Shown: positions 1-5,766 of the stretch, one piece after another | Position numbering within the stretch: position 1 is the first letter of the stretch | How the letters are laid out: every line of letters begins with the position of its first letter | Assembly (NCBI GenBank): GCA_002371345.1 | Contig: DFHY01000093.1 | Coordinates: 2,121 to 7,886, forward strand | Direction: 5' to 3' | Length of the DNA stretch: 5,766 nucleotides | Origin: Lachnospiraceae bacterium UBA3711 | GTDB taxonomy: Bacteria > Bacillota > Clostridia > Lachnospirales > Lachnospiraceae | Notes under the pieces: model-generated | Databases searched by the model: none | Told to the model about the DNA's origin: nothing | Seen by the model: the letters and a program-made list of their open reading frames with translations, nothing else | Program-made: the position numbers and the translations under genes

Positions 1-196
1 CAGTCTCAACTACCGCTGCTGCAGCTTCGGTCTCAGCAACCGCTGCCTCAGTCTCAGCAGCCTTTGTCTCCGGAGCCTGAGTCTCTTTCGCCTGGGTCTC
101 CTTCGGAGCCTCCGTTTCCTTCGGCTTGCTGCTGCAGCCTGTCAGCGCCAGAGCAGTGACCGCGACCGCCGCCGCAAACAATCTTGCCTTTCTCAT
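1..196 (-). CDS. Lipoprotein, N-terminal part only (likely a surface or solute-binding lipoprotein)
   Basis: The gene starts at the ATG 196-194 and runs off the window at position 1, so only 65 residues are visible. A typical lipoprotein signal peptide is seen: a basic start (MRKAR), a hydrophobic stretch at about residues 6-18, and the lipobox LTGC with Cys21 as the predicted lipidated residue. Residues 22-65 form a low-complexity spacer made of repeated short units around Glu-Thr (KETEAP, KETQA, PETKA, AETEA). Spacers of this kind often tether solute-binding lipoproteins in Clostridia, but the functional domain lies outside the window, so the product class is inference. GGGAGG at 209-204 sits 7 bases before the ATG and fixes the start. 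The gene has its own promoter (265-294), so it is probably transcribed separately from the upstream ABC operon. Confidence 0.85.
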   Translation of the reverse strand, partial: MRKARLFAAAVAVTALALTGCSSKPKETEAPKETQAKETQAPETKAAETEAAVAETEAAAAVVET

Positions 197-203
197 AACA
201 TTT

Positions 204-209
204 CCTCCC
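204..209 (-). promoter_or_regulatory. Ribosome binding site of the lipoprotein gene
   Basis: GGGAGG lies 7 bases upstream of the ATG at 196. It is a near-consensus Shine-Dalgarno sequence and supports this start for a gene seen only as a fragment. Confidence 0.8.
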
Positions 210-254
210 AACAATACATCATTTCCGCACACAACAACATGTACCTACAGAAAT

Positions 255-266
255 ATCATGTATGAT
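255..266. promoter_or_regulatory. Small dyad over the -10 edge and start site, possible operator
   Basis: ATCAT-GT-ATGAT is a 12-base inverted repeat lying over the end of the -10 box and the predicted transcription start. A second dyad, TGAT-ATA-ATCA (263-273), overlaps it. The position suits a repressor site, but AT-rich promoter DNA often holds short palindromes by chance, and no regulator is encoded in the window. Confidence 0.2.
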
Positions 267-294
267 TATATCAACATTCCACATAATAACTCAA
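265..294 (-). promoter_or_regulatory. Sigma-A-type promoter for the lipoprotein gene
   Basis: Read on the minus strand, a -35 box TTGAGT (294-289) is followed by an 18-base spacer and a perfect -10 box TATAAT (270-265). TGA directly before the -10 box gives the extended -10 form TGnTATAAT. Transcription would start near 257-259, leaving a leader of about 60 bases before the ATG at 196. The surroundings are AT-rich, unlike the neighbouring genes. The spacer is one base longer than optimal. Confidence 0.7.
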
Positions 295-370
295 GCATAA
301 TTCTCAGAACTACGCTCTTCGATATTCTGCCGGGTATTCCCTTCTGCCTTCTGATGAATGCTGTAGATCA

Positions 371-565
371 GATTCAGCTGCAGATCGGTTGTGCCGATGA
401 GCAAATCATTCAGCAGGAGCGAGATGAGATCTACTGCTTACGAAGACTTGGTTTGCGGGGATGAGTGAACGCTTTGCGAATCCCCGCAAACCATAGTCGA
501 AGTTAGCAGTCAGCTCATCGAAGCGGGCTGTGATTTGCGAGTGGCACAACCATCAAAGCTGAATC
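371..565. repeat. Long imperfect inverted repeat (fold-back / giant hairpin) in the 415 bp intergenic region
   Basis: The arms 371-461 and 481-565 are imperfect reverse complements separated by 19 bases. Paired blocks, from the loop outward: 449-461 with 481-493 (13 bp perfect, core GGTTTGCGGGGA), 445-448 with 495-498, 433-438 with 505-510, 423-428 with 514-519, 411-414 with 527-530, 401-408 with 531-538, 387-395 with 543-551 (9 bp), 383-385 with 552-554, and 371-379 with 557-565 (9 bp). That is about 62 pairs in consistent order, separated by small mismatches and indels. It lies 47 bp after the stop of the binding-protein gene and before the next promoter. There is no T-run after either arm, so it is not a standard intrinsic terminator. 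It could be a small fold-back/MITE-like element, a structured RNA, or an mRNA 3'-end stabiliser. Confidence 0.75.
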
Positions 566-600
566 AACGCTGAATCAAAGCTGAATCAAAACTGAACCCG
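557..600. repeat. 11 bp tandem direct repeats (AGCTGAATCAA)
   Basis: Three consecutive 11-base units, 557-567, 568-578 and 579-589, differ only in the first base (AGCTGAATCAA, CGCTGAATCAA, AGCTGAATCAA). A degenerate fourth unit follows at 590-600, and half a unit (ATCAA) precedes at 552-556. The first unit also forms the outermost block of the inverted repeat and has an inverted partner at 371-379. The period is close to one helical turn. The array ends 12 bp before the stop codon of the binding-protein gene. Confidence 0.75.
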
Positions 601-611
601 TTTCGAACGCG

Positions 612-2231
612 TCATACCTTCTCTCTTCTCCGTTTCTCCAGATAATTCTTAAGCGTCCACAGCAGTATGCCGGCCCAGGCTGCCGCGAGCGCAATCAGAA
701 GCACCCTGGAGGTCACAGGCAGCGGACCGAGATCACGCGGCGCGGCCGCTCCGGCATCATCCTTAACCTCGATCTGATCCAGATGATAGAGATTCCTCAC
801 ATCCTTGAACAGTTCGGAGAAATACTCATCGTCAATACTCTGGCCGCGGCGCGCGTTCTTCGCCGTATCCTCAACCAGATACGACGCGGCGTCTCTCAGA
901 GAAGCCGAGCCATTGAATACCGGAGTCACGAAGGTATCGTCCGTGTGGTCCATTATCAGCCTGACCGCGTCTATCTTCACCGAATAGTGCGACTTATTGT
1001 CAGACCCGCCAGCCGCCAGATATTCCTGGTATTCGCCGCTCTCTATCGCCTTCGATGTGACAGGCAGATATCCCTCTGTGGAAGAATAACTGATCTGCAC
1101 CTCATTAGTCAGAAGATACTGCGCGAACAGCCAGCTCGCGAGAACCTCCTGCGGATCCTCCTTATTGAAAATGCACACGGACGGGCCCTGTGATATCATC
1201 TTTGGTTCAGCGGCGTCCGCCTGCGGAACCGGCCTCACTGCCGTCTCAAACTTCACGATCTTGTCAGGGCTGATGTCAACAAGCGGCGCGTCCGATCCCA
1301 TCCATGTAGATCCGGCAGTCGAGTCCACCGCGAATAAACACTGTCCCGCATTCAGGAAGTTAGCGGGATAGCTTGATATCTTGAACGTCGAAAATGCCCT
1401 GCTCTCGGCATGTACCGCTATCTCTTTCAGCAGCTCCCTGGTAGTGTCATTGAACAGAAGCACCTCGCCGGCGTCCGTCGAATATCCGCCGCCGTACTGC
1501 TTCAGCATCTGTATCAGCATGTTGTCGGTCGACTTGTAGAGGAATGGGATCAGGGTCTTCTGTCCGTTAACCTTGAACAGCCCGTCCTTGCCCTTCTCCA
1601 TCGCAGCCTCACTGACCTCCCAGATATAATCCCAGGTCAGCACATCCGGCACCTCGTAGCCCAGCTTCTCAACAAATGTCTTATTGATATAGCAGGCCTC
1701 CGTCGAGCGCATGAAAGGTATCGCCATCAGACGTCCGCCGATCCTGCATTCATCAAGAAACTTCGAAGTCACCTCATTCTGGGCAGGAGAATCAAACGCC
1801 AGCTCATTTCCGCCAAGCCCGTATCTGCTGTCCGAAGCCAGGTCGTCCAGCTCCACGACCACATTTTCGCCGCTCATATAAGTGGCGATATTATCCGGAT
1901 AAGTGATGCAGACATTAGGAGTCGTCCCTGTGGAAATGTTCGTGATGACGTCGTTGTAAATGTCCCCGTAGTTGGTATACAGACGAAGCTTGACCTCAAT
2001 ATTTGGATAGAGAGCCTCAAAGTCCTCCACCGCCTTGTTGTAGATAGCCACCTGCGTCTTGTTGGTATCATTTTTCGCCCAGAAGGTGATCGTATATTTC
2101 TTGTCTGTATCAAAACTCTTCGGTACCGAAAATGAGGATTTCTCTATCTTCCCGTGACAGCCGCCGAGCATCACGGCCGCAACAGCAGCAGCAAGGACAA
2201 CAACGGCCCGCTTCACTCTATACGCATTCAT
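612..2231 (-). CDS. Extracellular solute-binding lipoprotein of a CUT1-type ABC importer, with C-terminal membrane helix
   Basis: From the ATG at 2231 the product is 539 residues. Its signal peptide has a short basic start (MNAYRVKR), a hydrophobic core and the lipobox LGGC with Cys25. The mature part matches family 1 (MalE/UgpB-like) binding proteins: ITFWAKND near 48-55, the helix ending FEALYPNIEVKL near 71-82, GTTPNV near 102-107, RLMAIPFMRSTEACYINK near 167-184, and a P..LTWD segment near 195-201. It should capture a sugar or glycerol-phosphate-type solute outside the cell; the ligand cannot be read from sequence. Unusually, residues 510-527 form a hydrophobic helix followed by a basic tail (KNYLEKRRREKV), suggesting a second membrane anchor. 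It is the last gene of the operon. The start is uncertain: the frame is open up to an ATG at 2381 that overlaps the permease stop and has a strong AGGAGG, which would add 50 residues before the signal peptide. I chose 2231 because it gives a normal export signal, though its own ribosome binding site is weak (GAAGAG). Confidence 0.9.
   Translation of the reverse strand: MNAYRVKRAVVVLAAAVAAVMLGGCHGKIEKSSFSVPKSFDTDKKYTITFWAKNDTNKTQVAIYNKAVEDFEALYPNIEVKLRLYTNYGDIYNDVITNISTGTTPNVCITYPDNIATYMSGENVVVELDDLASDSRYGLGGNELAFDSPAQNEVTSKFLDECRIGGRLMAIPFMRSTEACYINKTFVEKLGYEVPDVLTWDYIWEVSEAAMEKGKDGLFKVNGQKTLIPFLYKSTDNMLIQMLKQYGGGYSTDAGEVLLFNDTTRELLKEIAVHAESRAFSTFKISSYPANFLNAGQCLFAVDSTAGSTWMGSDAPLVDISPDKIVKFETAVRPVPQADAAEPKMISQGPSVCIFNKEDPQEVLASWLFAQYLLTNEVQISYSSTEGYLPVTSKAIESGEYQEYLAAGGSDNKSHYSVKIDAVRLIMDHTDDTFVTPVFNGSASLRDAASYLVEDTAKNARRGQSIDDEYFSELFKDVRNLYHLDQIEVKDDAGAAAPRDLGPLPVTSRVLLIALAAAWAGILLWTLKNYLEKRRREKV
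651..704 (-). other. Predicted C-terminal transmembrane helix of the binding protein
   Basis: About 18 hydrophobic residues (VLLIALAAAWAGILLWTL) lie near the end of the protein, after a Pro/Ala/Gly-containing linker. They are followed by a strongly basic tail (K, K, RRR, K), the pattern expected of a helix with its C-terminus in the cytoplasm. Confidence 0.8.
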
Positions 2232-2257
2232 GACGAATCTCTTCAAATACAATGCCA

Positions 2258-2374
2258 TCATATCATGGCGCGGCCTGCTCCTTCCCGGCAGCTTGGCAGC
2301 CTCATGTATTCCAGTCCCGCTTCCTCCGCGGTCTGCGCGCAGCTGCATACTGGAGACAGCTTCTGAGCATCCAT
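2258..2374 (-). other. Possible 38-codon small ORF between the permease and binding-protein genes
   Basis: A frame beginning at the ATG 2374-2372 gives 38 residues (starting MDAQKLSPVC, ending GAGRAMI) and stops at TGA 2260-2258. It has AAAGGA 6 bases before its ATG. Its stop overlaps two ATGs (ATGATG, 2261-2256) that are in frame with the binding protein and 30 and 27 bases upstream of its signal-peptide ATG. It could couple translation between the two genes. It could equally be chance, since the region is also open in the binding-protein frame. I recognise no family in it. Confidence 0.2.
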
Positions 2375-2377
2375 CTC

Positions 2378-3211
2378 TCATCCTTTCGTCCCTCCTCTCA
2401 GCACGCCTTCCATAATCTTGTTGCGGAACATCAGGAACAGAACGATCAGAGGCACCGAGATGACGACGACCGCCGCCATCATGGCGGGAATATTCTCACG
2501 GCCGAATCCGTTTTCACGAAGCTCCTGTATGCCGTTCGATACCAGATAATAATCCGGGTCGTCGGTGATAAGCCTCGGCCAGACGTATGAATTCCAGCAC
2601 TCAATCACCTTCAGGATAATGATCGTGATGATCGTCGGCCTGCAGATAGGAACAAGCACCCTGAGCAGATACTTCAGGTCACTGGTCCCGTCCACCTTCG
2701 ATGCCAGATACAGGTTGTCGGGCACCATCTCAAAATTTTCCTTCAGCAGATACACGTAGAATACCGACATAACCGAGGGAAGTATCAGGCCCGGAAATGA
2801 ATTGCGCAGGCCCGCGTTCGTGATCGTCGCGAAATTCGTGATCACCACAAGCTCATTCGGAAGCATCATCAGCGACAGGAACAGCCCGAACACAATATTC
2901 TTCCCGCGGAACTTCAGTCTCGCGAAGGCAAATGCCGCCAGCACCGCAACTATCGTCATCACCACAGTGGTAATCACGGTAAATATCAGCGTGTTGAACA
3001 GATACCTCCCGAGAGGCACCTGCGTAAATGCATTTACGTAATTCTCAAGCGTCGGATGCAGTGTGAAAAATGTCGGCACATACTCGGAGTTGTACGCGCT
3101 GTAGCTCTTCAGTGAAGTGAGGATCATCCAGTAGAACGGAAACAGCACGATCAATGCCCAAAGTATGAGCAGTATGTAGGTTATGACTTTTGCCGCAGTT
3201 CGCTTTTTCAT
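2378..3211 (-). CDS. Carbohydrate ABC transporter permease, MalG/UgpE type
   Basis: This 277-residue inner-membrane subunit has about six hydrophobic segments (near 8-30, 72-96, 107-126, 137-156, 189-204, 243-262), the usual size and topology of CUT1 permeases. The cytoplasmic EAA loop that docks on the ATPase spans about 159-190 and keeps the A-x-x-DG core (LASKVDGTSD) and the closing LVPICRP. Other family marks are GRYLFNTL after the first periplasmic loop and WNSYVWPRLIT near 206-216. The C-terminus ends GGTKG, as often in MalG relatives. The ATG at 3211 follows GGGAG with a 6-base gap. It lies 61 bp after the partner permease and overlaps the next reading frame by ATGA at 2381-2378. It forms the channel with the MalF-like subunit. 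Confidence 0.95.
   Translation of the reverse strand: MKKRTAAKVITYILLILWALIVLFPFYWMILTSLKSYSAYNSEYVPTFFTLHPTLENYVNAFTQVPLGRYLFNTLIFTVITTVVMTIVAVLAAFAFARLKFRGKNIVFGLFLSLMMLPNELVVITNFATITNAGLRNSFPGLILPSVMSVFYVYLLKENFEMVPDNLYLASKVDGTSDLKYLLRVLVPICRPTIITIIILKVIECWNSYVWPRLITDDPDYYLVSNGIQELRENGFGRENIPAMMAAVVVISVPLIVLFLMFRNKIMEGVLRGGTKG
2391..2396 (-). promoter_or_regulatory. Strong ribosome binding site inside the permease 3' end
   Basis: AGGAGG is 9 bases before the ATG at 2381, whose ATGA overlaps the stop of the upstream permease gene. It is the strongest Shine-Dalgarno match at this junction. The same bases encode the Arg-Gly-Gly of the permease's C-terminal end, so the match may be partly due to coding constraint. 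Confidence 0.5.
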
Positions 3212-3272
3212 GTTAATCTCCCATTCCGATGTCTGAAATCAGCGGTATGACCGGCCCTGAAAGAAAAAAGAA

Positions 3273-4163
3273 TCAGTAGTAAACATGCCGACGGCTGAAC
3301 ATCAGATTAATGACCGTGATAGTCAGTATGATCGCGAACAGCAGTATGGCCGCCGCGCTGGCGTAGGACGGGTAGCCGCCGCCGTTTCCGTAGAGCATAT
3401 CGTAGATATAGCCTACTATCGTGTTCATCTTCGCCGCGTTCAGATCGGTTCCGAACAGCGCGACCGCGTCAGAGTATTCCTTGAACGCTCCGATGAAGCC
3501 GGTGATGATCAGGTAGAAGACCGTCGGAGAGATCATCGGCAGAGTTATCCTCACGAAAATGCGCCAGCCTCTGGTTCCGTCAACCTTCGCCGCGTTGTAA
3601 TAGTTCTGGTCCACCGACGCCAGGGCGCTTGTCAGGATAAGAATCTTGAACGGCATGACGATCCAGATGACATATATGCACAGCACCATCATCTTCGCCC
3701 AGTAGGGGCCGTCGATGAAGTCGATCGAAGGTCCGTGGAAGAAATGCAGGAGCAGGTTCACCATGCCGTCCGTGTACGGAGTCTTCTTGAACAGAATCAT
3801 GAAGACAAGACCTACCGCCAGTGTATTTGTCACATAGGGGAGAAAGAAAACAGTCTGGAAAAGATTGCGCAGCGGCTTGATCGAACTCAGGCCGAAAGCA
3901 ATCAGAAGCGACAGTACCGTTGATATCGGGACCGTGATGATAACGCACAGGGCGGTATTTTTCACCGCCTGCAGGAAATAGGTGTCATGCAGAATATAGC
4001 TGAAGTTGAAAAGGCCTGTTCCCCGGCTTGTCTGGGAAGCGAAATTATAGCTCTCCTCCATCGAGTACACAAAGACATCGATGAGAGGATAGATCATGAA
4101 TACGGCCAGGAAGATCCCGGCAGGAATGAGATACAGCCAGGCCTTGGCGTTATTTTTCTCCAT
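3273..4163 (-). CDS. Carbohydrate ABC transporter permease, MalF/UgpA type
   Basis: From the ATG at 4163 the product is 296 residues. It has about six membrane segments (near 8-30, 69-92, 103-125, 156-178, 213-228, 265-287) and no large MalF-type periplasmic insertion, so it is closer to UgpA/LacF in size. The EAA loop is clear at about 179-212: ALASVDQNYYNAAKVDGTRG followed by FVRITLPMISP. The FFLPYVTN segment near 106-113 is also typical. The start at 4163 overlaps the end of the ATPase gene by 14 bases and has GGGGAG 7 bases upstream inside that gene, indicating translational coupling. The frame is open to an ATG at 4232, but those 23 extra residues (Cys- and Arg-rich) overlap the ATPase more deeply and lack family character. 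It heterodimerises with the MalG-like subunit. Confidence 0.95.
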   Translation of the reverse strand: MEKNNAKAWLYLIPAGIFLAVFMIYPLIDVFVYSMEESYNFASQTSRGTGLFNFSYILHDTYFLQAVKNTALCVIITVPISTVLSLLIAFGLSSIKPLRNLFQTVFFLPYVTNTLAVGLVFMILFKKTPYTDGMVNLLLHFFHGPSIDFIDGPYWAKMMVLCIYVIWIVMPFKILILTSALASVDQNYYNAAKVDGTRGWRIFVRITLPMISPTVFYLIITGFIGAFKEYSDAVALFGTDLNAAKMNTIVGYIYDMLYGNGGGYPSYASAAAILLFAIILTITVINLMFSRRHVYY

Positions 4164-5328
4164 ACAGTCTCTCCCCGGAATCCTTCGCGAACACAAAAAC
4201 CTTGCCCGGACGCAGGCGGTAGCGCACTTCACTCTTAGTGGTATCTATACCGCTCTGTGCGTCAACGATCGTGCGGATCGCCTCGCCCTGGAATGACGGG
4301 TGCTCTGATACAATCGTCACGTCACGCCCCATGACCTCCACGCCTTTCAGGCGGCAGGCAAGAGGCCCGTTTTCATCTATATAGAATCCCTCCGGCCGGA
4401 TACCTACCCAGACCGGGATATCTCCCGCCTCCGAGGCTTTCCTACCGGAGCCTTTCTTAACACCGCCCGAGCGGAATCTTTCATCATCAGTTCCGGCGTC
4501 CGCCTCAAGGTCCGCTATGTCAAAGACCTCGCTCTGGCCTATGACGACCTTGCCGCCCTTCAGGCTTCCTTCAAAGACATTGATAGGCGGCGTTCCGAGG
4601 AACTTCGCGACAAAGAGATTGTGCGGATCGTCGTAAACGTCCTGCGGTTTCCCTATCTGCTGGACAACGCCTGCCTCCATAACCACGATTGTGTCAGAGA
4701 TGGACATAGCCTCCTCCTGGTCGTGCGTGACGAATATCGTCGTTATCCCCGTCTCTCTCTGGATCCTGCGGATCTCAACCCTCGTCTGAAGCCTCAGTCT
4801 TGCGTCGAGGTTTGACAGAGGCTCATCCATCAGAAGGACACGCGGCATCTTCACAAGGGCGCGGGCGATCGCGACTCTCTGCTGCTGGCCGCCGGAGAGT
4901 TCCTTCGGCCTCCGGTCCATCAGGGAGTCGATCTGCACCAGCTTCGCCGCCTCCAGCGCACGGGATTTCATTTCCTCCTTGGACAGTTTATCCTGGCCGC
5001 GCAGGTTTCCAAGCGGAAACATGATGTTCTGCTCCACAGTCATATGCGGGTACAGCGCGTAGTTCTGGAACACAAGACCGACGCCGCGGTCTTCCGGCGG
5101 AACATCTGTCACGTCCTCCCCGTCAAAGAGTATCTTTCCCTCAGTCGGTGTGAGCAGGCCGCAGATCATAAGGAGGGTTGTACTCTTACCGCAGCCGCTG
5201 GGGCCCAGCAGACCGACCAGCTCGCCGCTCGGAATCTCGAAGTCAAAGTCATTGACCGCGACAGTCTCCGGATCCTTCCTTCCCCGCCCCGGGAATCTCT
5301 TCGTCAGGTTCTTAATCGTTACCTTCAT
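4150..5328 (-). CDS. ABC transporter ATP-binding protein, MalK/UgpC/MsmX type
   Basis: This 392-residue cytoplasmic ATPase energises the importer. All nucleotide-binding motifs are intact: Walker A GPSGCGKST (42-50), Q-loop Gln88 in VFQNYALYP, signature LSGGQQQR (144-151), Walker B VLLMDEP (164-170), D-loop SNLD (172-175) and H-loop His202 in VTHDQ. A C-terminal regulatory TOBE-type domain follows, with the family motif VGIRPEG near 308-314. Two departures stand out: a basic insertion GRGRKDPE (14-21) in the first strand region, and a hydrophilic Asp/Glu- and Lys/Gly-rich stretch at about 273-303 just before that motif. The ATG at 5328 follows AGGGAG with a 5-base gap. It is the first gene of the operon, 113 bp after the PPTase gene. 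UgpC, MalK and MsmX cannot be told apart from sequence alone, so no symbol is given. Confidence 0.97.
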   Translation of the reverse strand: MKVTIKNLTKRFPGRGRKDPETVAVNDFDFEIPSGELVGLLGPSGCGKSTTLLMICGLLTPTEGKILFDGEDVTDVPPEDRGVGLVFQNYALYPHMTVEQNIMFPLGNLRGQDKLSKEEMKSRALEAAKLVQIDSLMDRRPKELSGGQQQRVAIARALVKMPRVLLMDEPLSNLDARLRLQTRVEIRRIQRETGITTIFVTHDQEEAMSISDTIVVMEAGVVQQIGKPQDVYDDPHNLFVAKFLGTPPINVFEGSLKGGKVVIGQSEVFDIADLEADAGTDDERFRSGGVKKGSGRKASEAGDIPVWVGIRPEGFYIDENGPLACRLKGVEVMGRDVTIVSEHPSFQGEAIRTIVDAQSGIDTTKSEVRYRLRPGKVFVFAKDSGERLYGEK

Positions 5329-5441
5329 GTTTTCTCCCTGTGTATGCCTTCTGAGCCTTAAGGAACTGCCGGTATGTCAGGTCTCGCCTGCGAATTTTTA
5401 ACCTGCGCTTTTCCTGCTCAAGTCAGCGGCACCGTGCTTTC

Positions 5442-5766
5442 TTAGTAAGTAAGAATGTCCTCGAGGTTCATCACCGTCATCTCCTCAGGCGGCTGCGCGT
5501 CCTCGACAGCACACGAGCAGCAGTAACGCTCCGCCATTCTCAGCGCGTCGTACTCCTTCAGCCTGACCGGCCGTGTCAGGAAATCCTGTCTGACGCACAG
5601 AGGATCTAGCGACACCTCAAATGAATTCAGCGCGATCCCGAGTCCCTTGCCGCTGAGCTTAAGTATGCTCTCCTTGAGTGTCCAGATCCGGAAGAAGTTC
5701 TCCTCCGATTCCCGCGCCGCAGTCTGCTCGGACGGCGAGAAGCACCGTATCACGCCGTCTATACTC
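5442..5766 (-). CDS. 4'-phosphopantetheinyl transferase, Sfp type, C-terminal part
   Basis: 107 C-terminal residues are visible; the gene begins beyond the window end. The frame is open to the last base, and the GTG at 5753 lies inside the conserved region, so it is not the start. Family signs are RCFSPSEQ (visible residues 7-14, matching the RRFFS..E region of Sfp) and WTLKESILKLSGKGL (28-42), the WxxKES..K..GKGL signature whose Glu binds Mg2+ and whose Lys contacts CoA. The end, MTVMNLEDIL, resembles the Sfp C-terminus as I recall it. The Asp/Glu metal ligands of the N-terminal half fall outside the window. These enzymes move phosphopantetheine from CoA onto carrier proteins of fatty-acid, polyketide or peptide synthases. 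No carrier-protein gene is in view, and a functional link to the sugar transporter is not implied. Confidence 0.9.
   Translation of the reverse strand, partial: SIDGVIRCFSPSEQTAARESEENFFRIWTLKESILKLSGKGLGIALNSFEVSLDPLCVRQDFLTRPVRLKEYDALRMAERYCCSCAVEDAQPPEEMTVMNLEDILTY

Larger units (their letters stand above)
197..611. other. 415 bp intergenic region between the ABC operon and the lipoprotein gene
   Basis: From the operon side this region holds the 11 bp repeats (557-600), the long inverted repeat (371-565), a stretch with no clear signal (about 300-370), then the promoter and leader of the lipoprotein gene (294-197). I see no convincing complete gene. A 48-residue minus-strand frame (437-291) looks somewhat protein-like but has no ATG or ribosome binding site. 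Confidence 0.8.

Noticed and set aside
126..464. 112-residue plus-strand open frame
   Set aside because: It runs antisense through the lipoprotein signal peptide, its ribosome binding site and its promoter, then the left arm of the hairpin. It has no ribosome binding site of its own and no recognisable domain.
449..493. Intrinsic terminator at the GC-rich hairpin
   Set aside because: The stem is strong, but no T-run follows on either strand and the loop is 19 bases, so I describe it only as part of the long inverted repeat.
371..565. Integron attC site or retron RNA
   Set aside because: No integrase or reverse transcriptase gene is in the window, and the GTTRRRY/RYYYAAC ends expected of attC are not evident.
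557..600. CRISPR array
   Set aside because: The units are 11 bp and directly adjacent, with no spacers, and no cas genes are present.
1410..2135. 241-residue plus-strand open frame
   Set aside because: It lies wholly antisense to the binding-protein gene, whose minus frame carries clear family motifs. Its His/Arg/Ile-rich composition is typical of a shadow frame.
3285..3923. 212-residue plus-strand open frame
   Set aside because: It is antisense to the MalF-like permease and very rich in Arg, Asp, Gln and His, a mirror of membrane-protein codons. It shows no family signal.
4164..4232. Upstream ATG (4232) as the start of the MalF-like permease
   Set aside because: It adds a Cys/Arg-rich segment unlike the family, deepens the overlap with the ATPase gene, and is less well placed than the 4163 ATG with GGGGAG 7 bases upstream.
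5329..5441. Promoter for the ABC operon in the 113 bp gap before the ATPase
   Set aside because: Only weak matches are present (TTGAGC with poor -10 candidates such as TAAAAA at 15 bases). No supported promoter, cre site or terminator was found, so the operon may be read from upstream.

Overview
The window reads as ordinary chromosome from a Gram-positive, probably Lachnospiraceae-like Clostridia. This is inferred from the lipobox signal peptides, an E-T-rich spacer after a lipoprotein cysteine, GGAGG-type ribosome binding sites and moderate GC content. Every convincing gene lies on the minus strand, so genes read from high to low coordinates.

Layout in transcription order. (1) 5766-5442 is the C-terminal part of an Sfp-type 4'-phosphopantetheinyl transferase, cut by the window end. 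(2) After a 113 bp gap comes a complete carbohydrate-type (CUT1) ABC importer: MalK/UgpC-like ATPase (5328-4150), MalF/UgpA-like permease (4163-3273), MalG/UgpE-like permease (3211-2378) and an extracellular solute-binding lipoprotein (2231-612, possibly starting at 2381). Overlaps or short gaps indicate one operon. The binding protein would capture a sugar, oligosaccharide or glycerol-phosphate-like solute, the two permeases form the channel and the ATPase powers it. The sequence does not reveal the substrate, and no regulator or glycosidase lies in the window. (3) 197-611 is a 415 bp intergenic region. It contains a long imperfect inverted repeat (371-565) with a perfect 13 bp core, 11 bp tandem repeats against the end of the operon, and a good sigma-A-type promoter (265-294). 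(4) That promoter drives a lipoprotein gene (196-1) whose first 65 codons are visible.

The most unusual points are the fold-back structure at 371-565; the binding protein, which has both an N-terminal lipobox and a C-terminal transmembrane helix with a basic tail; and the conflicting start signals at the permease/binding-protein junction, where the strongest ribosome binding site lies 150 bp upstream of the signal peptide. No CRISPR array, tRNA, rRNA, insertion sequence or recognisable new multi-gene system is visible. The transporter itself is a known type.
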